Below, one piece after another: positions 42,354 through 51,335 of a stretch of 64,000 bases of DNA. Source of the stretch: Verrucomicrobiota bacterium (GTDB lineage: Bacteria > Verrucomicrobiota > Kiritimatiellia > CAIVKH01); NCBI GenBank assembly GCA_024233345.1, contig JACKPT010000016.1, forward strand, positions 13,000-76,999, read 5' to 3'. Within the stretch, counting starts at the first letter, position 1. Each line of letters begins with the position of its first letter. Position numbers and translations under genes: made by a program. The notes beneath the pieces were generated by a model. That model saw only the letters and a program-made list of their open reading frames with translations. It did not search any database and was not told the origin of the DNA.

Positions 42354-43511
42354 TTATTCCATGTCCGTACCGGACTGGATCAGTTCATCCTCGTTGGTGG
42401 CAGGGCTCGGAAGGGTAATGAACCGGGTGGCCAGGTCGGCTTCCGCCGCGGTCCACCGTCCGGCTAAACCGCTGGTCATCAGAAGGTCATTTTCCTCGCG
42501 TTTCGGCATGACCAGAACGTCATAGCCGGGAAACCGGGAGAGAAACCGGGAGGCGCGGTCGACGCCGGCAATCAGAATCGCTTGTGCAAGGGCTGCACAC
42601 TTGGTCGCGGTAGGACCGGTGACCAGCACATAATCAACACTGTTGGCGGGCCTTCCGGTGTGGGGGTTGATGTAGGAGCAGAAGGTTTCCCCCCGGATGG
42701 TCAGGGTCTGATCCTGCAAGCTGACCCAGGCGACCGCCGGTGCGTTAACCGCATCCAGCGCGAGGACCCCGACGGTGCGTCCCGAAGGGGTGATCACCGG
42801 GTAGGTCCAGTCTTGGCCGGTTCCCGGCGAACCCAGACAGCGGGCGACCTGTTCGGTTTCCAGATAGAGGTTGGGGAAACCGCGTCGTCGCAGGTCCACC
42901 ACGGCAAGGTCGACGGCATAAGCAGGCCGCAAGGGGCCGAGGGCAATCCGCGCCCCCGGTGAGGTCATGGCGATGGAGTTGTCGTCGAAAAGTTGAATCT
43001 TGTCCATGCCGGTGCGCTCCAGCGCAGCGTAAAGGGCCTCGTCGGTGGGAGGGCGCGGTGGCGGCAACGCCTGCTTGAACCCCCACAGGTAGGCCACCGG
43101 ACCCATGGTGAAATCGAAAAAACCATCGGTCAGCCGGGAGTAATACTGGCCCAGGTCGAGGATCCGGAAGGTGTCAATGGAGATGGGCAAGCGCACCGTG
43201 GTCGCGGTTCGATTGATTTTGGCGATATCGCTTTTCGGGAAGGTTTCATCCAGTGATTCCAGGTTCTGCTGAAGATGATTGCGGGCGAGATACACCACCG
43301 AATCGGCCTGGGTCTCGGAGGGCGGGGCAATGATCACGGTGACCTTGCTGGTATAAGCCTGCAGGGTGCGGGTGACCGGTTCAGGGGGTTTGCTGCAACC
43401 GGTCAGCAGAAAGGCCACTAAATACAGGGCGGCGTGGTTCACGCGCGACTCCCGCTTGCGGTCGGGGTGTCGCCGAGGCATGCACTCGGAGGGATGGTGG
43501 GCGTCAGTCAT
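42354..43511 (-). CDS. ApbE-like lipoprotein with degenerate active-site motifs
   Basis: A 385-residue protein of the flavin transferase (ApbE/Ftp) family. The lipobox LLTGC follows a hydrophobic signal. Family landmarks remain: FFDFTMGPVAYLWGFK, CSYINPHTGRPANSVDYV. However, the usual GAIAKGYAVD is replaced by GPLRPAYAVD, the LGGD-type flavin loop is not recognisable, and the Mg-binding A-D-A-L-A-T box reads TKCAALAQAI. FMN transfer activity is therefore doubtful. The ATG at 43511 overlaps the flavoprotein stop; later starts at 43481 (ATG) or 43442 (GTG) are also possible. Confidence 0.75.
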   Translation of the reverse strand: MTDAHHPSECMPRRHPDRKRESRVNHAALYLVAFLLTGCSKPPEPVTRTLQAYTSKVTVIIAPPSETQADSVVYLARNHLQQNLESLDETFPKSDIAKINRTATTVRLPISIDTFRILDLGQYYSRLTDGFFDFTMGPVAYLWGFKQALPPPRPPTDEALYAALERTGMDKIQLFDDNSIAMTSPGARIALGPLRPAYAVDLAVVDLRRRGFPNLYLETEQVARCLGSPGTGQDWTYPVITPSGRTVGVLALDAVNAPAVAWVSLQDQTLTIRGETFCSYINPHTGRPANSVDYVLVTGPTATKCAALAQAILIAGVDRASRFLSRFPGYDVLVMPKREENDLLMTSGLAGRWTAAEADLATRFITLPSPATNEDELIQSGTDME

Positions 43512-44199
43512 CGGATCGGTAATAGTAGGCTTCGGTCACGATAGCATCCTGGGCGACGCCGCGCGATAGCAGGCTGTCCCGTACTTCGTAAATCATTTCA
43601 TTGGCTCCGCACAGATGATAGGTCGCACGGTCCGGGAGGGAAAACCCGGCAAGCCAGTCAGTGACCCGGCCCTGAAGGTCCCCCCCCGGCTCCGAGGAAA
43701 CACAGGAAATGTAAGACCCGGTTGAGAATTCATCCCGGTAAAAGAGATCTTCGGCTTTTCGGACGCCATGAACCAGGGTGAGTTGGTCAACGGCCTGGCT
43801 GCGCAGGTAGGCCCGGGCCGGTGCGATACCGGTTCCGGTGGCCACAAAAATACAGGGCCGGGTCCGGTCTCGAATGGTAAATTCACCCATCGGCCCGGTC
43901 ACGATAATCCGATCGCCGGCCGTGAGCCGGCTCAGGTCCGGGGTGAGAGACCCCTCGGGCATGTACCGGAAGAGAATCTGGAGATACGGGTCCCCGGTGC
44001 CGCTGCAGATGGTGTAACTTCGCTCATCGGTGGGGGGATGGCCCGGCAGATTCACATTCACCAACTGTCCTGCCTCGAACTGGAGCCCCTTGCGCTCAAA
44101 CGACAAGGCGAACCCGGTGGATGACAGCGTGTGTTTTTCAAGGACAACAGCTTCCCAGGTGCGCGGTGGTTGATGAGACGGGGTGGACGTGGGGTTCAT
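43504..44199 (-). CDS. FAD/NAD(P)-binding oxidoreductase (ferredoxin-NADP reductase type)
   Basis: A 231-residue flavoprotein. The FAD-binding motif is DERSYTICSG, the NAD(P)-binding motif is FVATGTGIAPARAYLRSQ, and the cofactor-contact end is YHLCGANEMIYEVRDSLLSRGV. Such modules move electrons between NAD(P)H and an iron-sulfur or haem partner, but no partner domain is fused here. It lies between hypE and the ApbE-like lipoprotein. The start at MNPTSTPSH avoids overlap with hypE. Confidence 0.85.
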   Translation of the reverse strand: MNPTSTPSHQPPRTWEAVVLEKHTLSSTGFALSFERKGLQFEAGQLVNVNLPGHPPTDERSYTICSGTGDPYLQILFRYMPEGSLTPDLSRLTAGDRIIVTGPMGEFTIRDRTRPCIFVATGTGIAPARAYLRSQAVDQLTLVHGVRKAEDLFYRDEFSTGSYISCVSSEPGGDLQGRVTDWLAGFSLPDRATYHLCGANEMIYEVRDSLLSRGVAQDAIVTEAYYYRSDD

Positions 44200-44215
44200 G
44201 GTGGGCAGGAGGCAC

Positions 44216-45247
44216 TCAACAGATACGGGGCAGTTGTTCGCCACTGAGCAGATCGAGGATCCGTTCGGCACCAATTTCACTGCGCAGGGTGGCATGCCCC
44301 CGGGTGGCGGCCTGGACCCGGCCCACGATGGCCGGTGTCAATGCGGGTTCGGCTGCGCGCAATAAATCCATGGCCTGCTCAGCCTGGGGGGCGGGCACGA
44401 TGGTGATGAAGCGTCCTTCATTGGCCACATAGAGCGGATCGAGTCCCAGCAATTCGCAAGCCCCGGCCACCGCCTCATGGATCGGGACTGCGGTTGCATC
44501 CAGCGCCATGTGGGTGCCGGATGAACTGGCGAGCTCGACCACGGTGGAGGCAAGTCCGCCACGGGTGCAATCGCGCATGGCGTGTATGTCGATGCCGGCA
44601 TCCAGCATGACCTTGACCGAGGGCCACAACAAACCGCAATCCGAGCGGAGTTCGGTGTCAAATGCCAGTCCTTCCCGCTGAGCAATGACAGCAATGCCAT
44701 GGCGTCCGACATCTCCGTTGACCAGAATCACATCACCCGGCTGAATCAAGGCCGGCGCGGGACGGATGCGGTGCCGGAAGAGGCCGATCCCGCTGGTGTT
44801 GATATAAAGACCATCGCCCTTGCCGCGATCCACCACTTTGGTGTCGCCGGTAACGATGGTGACCCCGGCCTCGTCGGCGGTGGCCTTGAGGGACTGAAGG
44901 ATCTGCCACAGCTCCTCCATCGCCAGCCCCTCTTCCAGGATCAGCCCGCAGGACAGGTAGGCCGGTTCGGCCCCGCACATTGCGAGGTCATTGGCGGTTC
45001 CGCAAATCGCGAGCTTGCCGATGTCACCGCCGGGGAAAAAACGCGGATGAATGACGAACGAGTCGGTGGTAAAGGCTGCGAGTTCGCCGGGAATTTGCAG
45101 CCGGACCCCATCGGTCAGCGGGGCAAGGTGCGGGTTGGCAAACAGCGGGGCGATCATCTTCTCGATCAGGTCGCGCATCAGGATCCCCCCGCCGCCATGT
45201 GCGAGGGTGACAATCGGGTAGGTTCGAATTGGAATGGGACAGTCCAT
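44216..45247 (-). CDS. hypE: Hydrogenase maturation protein HypE
   Basis: A 343-residue protein. HypE converts a carbamoyl group on its C-terminal cysteine to the cyanide ligand of [NiFe]-hydrogenase. The diagnostic C-terminus LPRIC is present. AIR-synthase-like motifs are AHGGGGILMRDLI, TTDSFVIHPRFFPGGDIGKLAICGTANDLAM, VTGDTKVVDRG and DCTRGGLASTVVEL. No other hyp or hydrogenase genes lie in the window, so it is isolated here. Confidence 0.94.
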   Translation of the reverse strand: MDCPIPIRTYPIVTLAHGGGGILMRDLIEKMIAPLFANPHLAPLTDGVRLQIPGELAAFTTDSFVIHPRFFPGGDIGKLAICGTANDLAMCGAEPAYLSCGLILEEGLAMEELWQILQSLKATADEAGVTIVTGDTKVVDRGKGDGLYINTSGIGLFRHRIRPAPALIQPGDVILVNGDVGRHGIAVIAQREGLAFDTELRSDCGLLWPSVKVMLDAGIDIHAMRDCTRGGLASTVVELASSSGTHMALDATAVPIHEAVAGACELLGLDPLYVANEGRFITIVPAPQAEQAMDLLRAAEPALTPAIVGRVQAATRGHATLRSEIGAERILDLLSGEQLPRIC

Positions 45248-45294
45248 CGTCCTATCCTAGTGCAGGCCAGGCCCGAGAGCAAGCGGCGGATGGT

Positions 45295-47130
45295 TCAGGG
45301 AAGGCGGTGGAAATCCAGAAAGGCGCGGGTGCCTTCGGGGCCCATGTATTTTTGCAGAACCCGGCGTTCCGTCTTTCGCAGGTCCACCAGAATCAAGCCA
45401 TCGAGCACATCACTGAAATCGGGATCGATATTGAAAGCCAGCAGTTGCCCGCCCAGTTTCAAGTACTGGCGCAGCAGAATGGGAATGCCCTTGCAGTCGG
45501 CCTCAATATCCGCGACCAGGGTGTCGACCTCATCGAGATCCTGCACCGCCCGCCGGGTTTGCCGGACCTTCCATTTCCGCAGGGGATTGCTGCGCATGGG
45601 GGTGCGGGCCTTGACCAACCGGGCCAGTTCCGGGAGATAATTATTCATCTTCAGAAAAGCCACCATCAACTGGCGGGACAGGGAATGGTAATCGTTGTTG
45701 ATGCTCACCGGCCCAAACAGATGGTTGTACTGGGGGTGTTGGACAATGAACTGGGCCAGCCCCTTCCACAGCAGCATCAGGGGGGAATAGCTGCGCTGGT
45801 ATTCGACCCGCACAAAGGATCGTCCCATTTCGAGGGCGGGATTGATCTTGCTCAACAGCTTCTTGCGGTAACGGAACAGGCTGTTGGTGTAGAGCCCTTG
45901 CATCCCGAGCTGTTTGAGAATGACATCGGTCTTGCCAAGCCGGTAGGCCCCGACAATTTCCCGGGTTTCGCGGTTCCAGATAAACAGATGCAGATAATAG
46001 TCATCGTATCGGTCAATATCGATGGCCTGACCGGTACCTTCCCCGACGACCCGAAAGGTCAACTCCCGCAGCCGCCCGATTTCCCGCAGGATGTGGGGAA
46101 TTTCACGCGGCTCCGCGTAGTAGACTTCCAGGGCACCGTTGACCACCAGCTTGCGGTCGGGACCGAGCTTATCCAGATCTCCGGCGAGAAATTCCGGATC
46201 CACCGGTGGAATCACCGGAATCTTCTCCGCCTGAAACAGACGGATGGGGATGGTCAGGCGTGTTTTTTTTTCTGCCGGTCCTGTCTTTTTCCGGTGGCGA
46301 AGGTGGTAGGTTCGGAGTCGGAGATAGTTCATCACCTCGACATCATTCATGCCGTTGAGGCGCTTGAAGGGGATGAGGCTCCCCACGCTGAGGTGAATGG
46401 CTTTGTTACGCTTGTTGACAAATTCGTGGGGAAGCATCGCGGTGCGAAACCGGGGGTGGACGGTGCCGAGCAACTGGAACATCAGACTGTTGGATCCGTG
46501 AAAGAATACCGGCAGCACCGGGGTTTCGGTTTTCAAAATGATCCGCCCGATGGTCGTGCTCCATTCCGGGTCGACGATGCCTCCCTTGCGGATGTCGATA
46601 TGGGAGACCTCCCCGGCGGGAAAGACCCCCAGCATCCCACCCGAGCGCAGCCATTCAATGGTTTCCTTTAATGGCTTGAGGTTGGCCTTCGCGGAGGCTT
46701 CCCGACCGAAGGGATCGACAAAGATGAAATACTCCCGCAGATCGGGAATACGTTGCAGGAGAAAATTGGCCATCAGCTTGACGTCCGGGCGTACCGTGCG
46801 CAGCAGGTGCCCGAGGATCACCCCCTCAATCCCCCCAAATGGGTGGTTGGCCACGACCATCACCGGCCCCCGGGCGGGGATTCGGGATAGAATCTGGTCG
46901 GAAATATCCACACTGACATTCATTTCCTCGAGCACTCTGCGGGGAAAGGGCTGTTCCCGCTGATGGGTGGATGCCTCGATGTAGATCTGGTTGATTTCAT
47001 CGAGGGCGAGCACCTTTTCGAGGGCTGGACTGACCACGGAAAAAACCTTGGAACGAAGGGGATCCCGGAAAGGAGAGGTCAGCTTAAACGGATTGGGGGG
47101 GGCGGGAGGAGACTCTGTCATATGGATCAC
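45295..47130 (-). CDS. Two-domain acyltransferase (PlsC-like plus OlsB-like GNAT)
   Basis: A 611-residue fusion. Residues about 60-290 are a PlsC-type glycerolipid acyltransferase (VANHPFGGIEG, FPAGEVSHI). Residues about 310-560 are an OlsB/hemolysin-type N-acyltransferase (VVNGALEVYYAEPREIPHILREIGRLRELTFR, GAYRLGKTD, ELGRSFV-like EMGRSFVRVEYQRSYSPLMLLWKGLAQFI). The order acyltransferase-GNAT recalls proteins that make aminolipids such as ornithine lipids, though the natural amino acceptor is unknown. It is likely cytoplasmic and membrane-peripheral. It is divergent from the orphan regulator. Confidence 0.85.
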   Translation of the reverse strand: MIHMTESPPAPPNPFKLTSPFRDPLRSKVFSVVSPALEKVLALDEINQIYIEASTHQREQPFPRRVLEEMNVSVDISDQILSRIPARGPVMVVANHPFGGIEGVILGHLLRTVRPDVKLMANFLLQRIPDLREYFIFVDPFGREASAKANLKPLKETIEWLRSGGMLGVFPAGEVSHIDIRKGGIVDPEWSTTIGRIILKTETPVLPVFFHGSNSLMFQLLGTVHPRFRTAMLPHEFVNKRNKAIHLSVGSLIPFKRLNGMNDVEVMNYLRLRTYHLRHRKKTGPAEKKTRLTIPIRLFQAEKIPVIPPVDPEFLAGDLDKLGPDRKLVVNGALEVYYAEPREIPHILREIGRLRELTFRVVGEGTGQAIDIDRYDDYYLHLFIWNRETREIVGAYRLGKTDVILKQLGMQGLYTNSLFRYRKKLLSKINPALEMGRSFVRVEYQRSYSPLMLLWKGLAQFIVQHPQYNHLFGPVSINNDYHSLSRQLMVAFLKMNNYLPELARLVKARTPMRSNPLRKWKVRQTRRAVQDLDEVDTLVADIEADCKGIPILLRQYLKLGGQLLAFNIDPDFSDVLDGLILVDLRKTERRVLQKYMGPEGTRAFLDFHRLP

Positions 47131-47457
47131 CAGATGGACTTCGATGATCGCGATCCTCAGTCCGATTGCAACCGCTTTTCTCCGGCTGGCTGGATTTCCG
47201 GGAAATTACCCGACCGTCGCAATCCCATAGCACATGGGCGGCAAGCCACGGCACAACTGATACATATGCGTAGTAAATGCTGCATTGCTCTACAAAAATG
47301 TATTGCAAAGCCTTTGGTTCAGATTGGATGGCTTCCAGATTGAAATAATTATAATAACTTGAATGACAAAGATTAACGCTGTCATCGATACGTTTCGATC
47401 AAGGTTGGCATGGCGAGTGCTATAGGTGAATTCGGCACAACAAGGAGAAAACAAACA
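47131..47457. other. 327-bp divergent intergenic region
   Basis: AT-richer than its surroundings and gene-free. It separates the acyltransferase from the orphan regulator and should hold promoters for both. The clearest signal is the -24/-12 element at 47406-47421. Nothing else could be assigned. Confidence 0.5.
47406..47421 (+). promoter_or_regulatory. Possible sigma54 promoter (-24/-12) of the orphan regulator
   Basis: TGGCATGGCGAGTGCT matches the pattern TGGCAYG-N4-TTGCW with one mismatch and exact GG-to-GC spacing of 12. Transcription would start near 47432, 26 bases before the start codon. Confidence 0.45.
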
Positions 47458-48075
47458 ATGATCATGACAAAAACAAAACAGCAGAGTGAAACCCGTTGGA
47501 TGAACCGCGCCCTGGGGCATACGGAAGAAATCTCCGACGGCCTGTATGAAATCTCGGTGACCAATGACGCCAGCCAGGTCCGGGCCGCTGCGAACTCGGA
47601 TGAATCCGATTATATTCTCGTGGGGATGATGCTCCCGGCGGATAAGGGGGCTGCGATCTGCCAGTTGATGGAAGACGAGCACGGCCTCATGCCATCCGCG
47701 GTGGTGTTGTTGAAATCCGCAAATCCGACCGCCTCCCGCCCGATGGTCCCGCCTGCGGCAAGAAGCAACCCTGCGCGTGATGAGGCATCACTCACCATCA
47801 AGGAAATTGAAATTATCCCCGGTCGGCATGAGGTCAAGGTGGATGGAGAAAAGGTTGTGCTCACCTACAGTGAGTTCAAGATTCTGCAAACCCTAGCCCA
47901 GCGGCCCGGATGGGTTTTCTCCCGCGACAAGATCATTTATGCGGTGCATGGCGATCACTACAACTGCACCGAACGCGCGGTGGATGTCCAGGTGACCGGT
48001 CTGCGCAAGAAACTCGGGAAAGCCGGGGCATACATTGAAACGGTGCGGGGGGTCGGTTACCGCTTTTCCGAGTAA
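47458..48075 (+). CDS. Orphan OmpR/PhoB-type winged-helix regulator with degenerate receiver
   Basis: A 205-residue protein. The C-terminal half is a complete OmpR-type winged helix: VVLTYSEFKILQTLAQRPGWVFSRDKIIYAV, TERAVDVQVTGLRKKLG and IETVRGVGYRFSE. The N-terminal part keeps a receiver-like strand (YILVGMMLPADKGAAICQLM), but the phospho-acceptor Asp position holds Gly and the acidic DDE pocket is absent. It may act without phosphorylation. AAGGAG precedes the start, and a strong terminator follows. No histidine kinase is adjacent. Confidence 0.85.
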   Translation: MIMTKTKQQSETRWMNRALGHTEEISDGLYEISVTNDASQVRAAANSDESDYILVGMMLPADKGAAICQLMEDEHGLMPSAVVLLKSANPTASRPMVPPAARSNPARDEASLTIKEIEIIPGRHEVKVDGEKVVLTYSEFKILQTLAQRPGWVFSRDKIIYAVHGDHYNCTERAVDVQVTGLRKKLGKAGAYIETVRGVGYRFSE

Positions 48076-48114
48076 GATTCACCACTGTTGCAGTTCCGGG
48101 TATTCCGGAGCGGG

Positions 48115-48154
48115 AGACGCAATGCCTTTTCGCGCGGGCATTGCGTCTTTTTTT
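48115..48154 (+). terminator. Rho-independent terminator of the orphan regulator gene
   Basis: A 12-bp perfect stem AGACGCAATGCC/GGCATTGCGTCT with a 10-base loop is followed by a run of T. It lies 40 bases after the stop codon and would also separate the gene from the convergent TRAP transporter. Confidence 0.93.
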
Positions 48155-48179
48155 GTGCGGTCCCGATGCCCACTCCTGC

Positions 48180-50222
48180 TCATTCCGACTGGAGGTTCTG
48201 CCATCGTTGCCGGATCAGGAGGGCGGTAAAGAGTCCGCCGCCCACCCAATACCAGCTTGTGCGGGGGAGGGCGAACCACGCTTCCCACAACCCCGGCCGC
48301 AGCAGCATCAGGGAAATGGCGGCGAGAAGGACGGATTCATACCACTGATTGCGCCGGAGGAAAAACCGCTGGGTGCAGGAGGCAAACGCGATCATCGCGA
48401 TCAGGCCCGCCCCCAGTACGGTTGCGGCATGCCAGGGGTCATCGACCCCGATGAGCAGCAATTCGTTGTTGAAGAAAAACATGAACGGGAGAAGTGCAGT
48501 GCGCATGTCATAGGTGAACCCCTGAATCCCGGTACGGATGGGGTCGGCGCGGGAAATGGCCGCAGCGGCATACGCGGATAACCCCACCGGCGGGGTGTCA
48601 TCGGAGAGGATGCCAAAATAAAACACAAACAGATGCGCGGCGATCAGGGGGATGTGGTACCCGCCGGCATTTGCGAGGTGGAAGATCGCGGGAGCGGTGA
48701 GGGAGGCCATGACGATATAGTTTGCGGTGGTGGGCAACCCCATGCCGAGAAGCAGGCTGGCGGCCGCAGTAATCACCAGCATGACCAGAAGGTTTCCGCC
48801 TGAGAGGACATCAATAATTTCCGTGATGGCATTGCCCAGGCCGAGGGTGACCACCCCGACGATGATCCCTGCCGCTGCCACTGCGACCCCGATTCCGATC
48901 ATGTTGCGGGCCCCCTTGATCAGGCTCAGGGCAATGTCTGCTCCACTCTGGACCACCGCCTGCAGCCAGCCGAGGTCGCCGCGAGCCGCCGCCCGCAACC
49001 GTTGCAGGAGGATGAGAAAATACAGGACAAGGATGGCATCAAAGGCCGCCAGTTGGGCGGAGCAGCGAAAGACCACCAGTTGGGTGATCAGAAAAACCAG
49101 GGGAAGCAAAAAGTGCAGACCGGTGGGGAATACGTCGCGGAATCGGGGAAGATCCGCCGCCGGTTGCGGGCTGAGCCCAAGCTTTCCCGCTTCAATATGC
49201 ACGATCCAAATCAGGGCAAGGTAGGAAATGACTGCGGGAACAAAGGCCGCCCGCACCACCTCGAGGTAGCTGATGTTGCAATACTCCGCGATGATAAATG
49301 CCGCCGCGCCCATGATCGGAGGCATCAATTGCCCATTGGTGCTGGCGGCGACCTCAATCGCCCCGGCTTTGACTGCGGGAAAGCCCGCGCGAATCATCAG
49401 GGGGATGGTAAAGGTTCCGGTGGTGACGGTGTTGGCAATGCTCGATCCATTGACCATGCCGGTGAGTCCGCTGGCCAGGACCGCGGCCTTGGCGGGGCCG
49501 CCTCGAAAACGACCGAGCAGGCTGTACGCGAGGTTGATGAAGTACTTTCCGCCTCCCGCCTGCTCCAGGGTTGCCCCGAACAGAACAAAGAGAAAAACCA
49601 CCGAAGCGGAGACATCGAGGGGGACACCATAAATGCCCTCGGTGGTCAGGGTGAGTTTGGTCAGCAGTTTGTCGAGCTCGACATTGCGGAACGCGAGAAC
49701 CGCCGGCATGGATTCACTGTGGAAGGCATAGAGAATAAACAGGCCGGCAATCAGGGGAAGCGCGAGCCCCAGCGCTCTCCGGGCCGCCTCGAGCAGCAGG
49801 ATCACCAGCACCGAACCAACCAGCAGATCCCGGGGCAGGGGACGGCCCATCCGGCTGGCGATTCCCTCATAGTCGATGGCGAGATACAGGGCGGCGCCGG
49901 CCGCAGTGAGTGCGAGGACCAGGTCGAGCCAACCGGCATGCTCATCTGTCATCAGCCAGGCCAAACGGCCCCGGCCCAACCGCTGCAGGATACTGCGGGT
50001 GCGCGGCCGGCGTACCGCAGGAAAACACAGATAGGCCAGGCTGATCGCGAAGGCCAGGTGCACACAACGGACAATCTCCGAGCTGAGAAGGAGCCACCGG
50101 GGAAGAGCCAGTTGAAATAGCGACCACCCGATGCAGAGGATGATGATCAGGACCCCGGTGGGCCCGCGCAACGGCCGGGACCCGGCCTCGCGCTGCACAA
50201 ACTCCCGGGGGGACTCGCTCAC
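48180..50222 (-). CDS. TRAP transporter fused permease (TAXI type, DctQM fusion)
   Basis: A 680-residue membrane protein with about 16-18 helices. The N-terminal part corresponds to the small DctQ subunit. The large DctM part has characteristic motifs GMVNGSSIANTVTTGTFTIPLMIRAGF, VAASTNGQLMPPIMGAAAFIIAEY, LLLGMGLPTTANYIVMASL and FGILSDDTPPVGLSAYAAAAIS. It imports an organic acid, using the ion gradient, together with the solute-binding protein encoded just upstream. Its start overlaps that gene by four bases. Substrate unknown. Confidence 0.94.
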   Translation of the reverse strand: MSESPREFVQREAGSRPLRGPTGVLIIILCIGWSLFQLALPRWLLLSSEIVRCVHLAFAISLAYLCFPAVRRPRTRSILQRLGRGRLAWLMTDEHAGWLDLVLALTAAGAALYLAIDYEGIASRMGRPLPRDLLVGSVLVILLLEAARRALGLALPLIAGLFILYAFHSESMPAVLAFRNVELDKLLTKLTLTTEGIYGVPLDVSASVVFLFVLFGATLEQAGGGKYFINLAYSLLGRFRGGPAKAAVLASGLTGMVNGSSIANTVTTGTFTIPLMIRAGFPAVKAGAIEVAASTNGQLMPPIMGAAAFIIAEYCNISYLEVVRAAFVPAVISYLALIWIVHIEAGKLGLSPQPAADLPRFRDVFPTGLHFLLPLVFLITQLVVFRCSAQLAAFDAILVLYFLILLQRLRAAARGDLGWLQAVVQSGADIALSLIKGARNMIGIGVAVAAAGIIVGVVTLGLGNAITEIIDVLSGGNLLVMLVITAAASLLLGMGLPTTANYIVMASLTAPAIFHLANAGGYHIPLIAAHLFVFYFGILSDDTPPVGLSAYAAAAISRADPIRTGIQGFTYDMRTALLPFMFFFNNELLLIGVDDPWHAATVLGAGLIAMIAFASCTQRFFLRRNQWYESVLLAAISLMLLRPGLWEAWFALPRTSWYWVGGGLFTALLIRQRWQNLQSE

Positions 50223-51199
50223 GGGATCAGGCCGTATTCGCGGTAAGCCCGCTCCGCGCCCGGGTGCAATGGCGCGGTCAGTCCTACCAGCAAATCCGCT
50301 GGCGTCAGGTTTTGCAACGCGGGATGGGTCTGGACAAAGGTTTCAAAGTCAGCCAGCACTGCATGCACGACCGCATAGACCACCAGTTCCTCGACGGTAT
50401 CCGAGGTCACCAGCGTCGTGGCGACCCCGATGGATGGCGTCGGGGCATCATTCGCGGCCTGCGGGTAGAGGACGTTGGGGATGGTGGTGCGGGTATAGTA
50501 GGGACGGGTATCAAAAAAGGATGCCGGCGGCTCGATGGTCACGAAATGAACCGGTCGCCGTCCGGATGTGGCCTCGCTCACCGCGCCATTGGGATGGCCC
50601 ACGGTATAGAAAAACCCATCCAGTCGACCGTCCTGAACCAGACGTGGGGCCTCTGCCGCCGGGAGGGATTCGGCCCGGAGATCGGACTCCGGGTCCAGGC
50701 TTGAAGCCCGTATGACATCCTCGGCATTCGCCCGGTTGCCGGAGCCTGGATTCCCGAGATTGATCCGCTTGCCCCGGAGATCGGCCACCGTTTCGATACC
50801 CGCATCCACAGCGGTCACCAGGGTGATCACTTCTGGGTGAAGCGCCATGACGGAGCGAAGGTGAACGAGAGGGGCCCCCGCCCAATCACCGAGACCCTGC
50901 CAGGCCTGGTAATGCAGGTCGGCCTGGGCCATGCCGAATTGCAGTTGTCCCGAAGATACCGCGTTGAGGTTGTAGACCGAACCGCCGGTGGATTCAACCG
51001 ACAGGCGCACGCCATAGGTGGCCTCGCCGCGATTGACCAGTTTCGCGATGGCTCCCCCGGTTGGATAATAAACCCCGGTAACCCCGCCGGTTCCAATGGT
51101 TGCGAAGTGCTTCTTCGCCCGGTCGGCCCCGCCACAGGCCAGCAGCCCAAAAGACAGGGCAAGCAAGGCTGCGGTTTTGATCCAGGATGTACGGTTCAT
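50219..51199 (-). CDS. TAXI-family TRAP solute-binding lipoprotein
   Basis: A 326-residue periplasmic binding protein. Signal and lipobox (ALLALSFGLLACGG) are present. The family motif is IGTGGVTGVYYPTGGAIAKLVNR, followed by VESTGGSVYNLNAVSSGQLQFGMAQADLHYQAW and the ligand-domain stretch LRGKRINLGNPGSGNRANAEDVI. It delivers substrate to the fused permease, whose gene it overlaps (ATGA). Confidence 0.95.
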   Translation of the reverse strand: MNRTSWIKTAALLALSFGLLACGGADRAKKHFATIGTGGVTGVYYPTGGAIAKLVNRGEATYGVRLSVESTGGSVYNLNAVSSGQLQFGMAQADLHYQAWQGLGDWAGAPLVHLRSVMALHPEVITLVTAVDAGIETVADLRGKRINLGNPGSGNRANAEDVIRASSLDPESDLRAESLPAAEAPRLVQDGRLDGFFYTVGHPNGAVSEATSGRRPVHFVTIEPPASFFDTRPYYTRTTIPNVLYPQAANDAPTPSIGVATTLVTSDTVEELVVYAVVHAVLADFETFVQTHPALQNLTPADLLVGLTAPLHPGAERAYREYGLIP

Positions 51200-51335
51200 A
51201 TCTGCCTCCTTGGTTGCATCGCCGGTACCCTAAACCGATCCCGGCGGAGGCGCAACGATTTCACAAAGATTGCCCCCCGGCAGTCTTCGCTTCGCTTGCT
51301 TTCCCGCCGCCTCGCCTTATAGTGTTGAGCCAACT

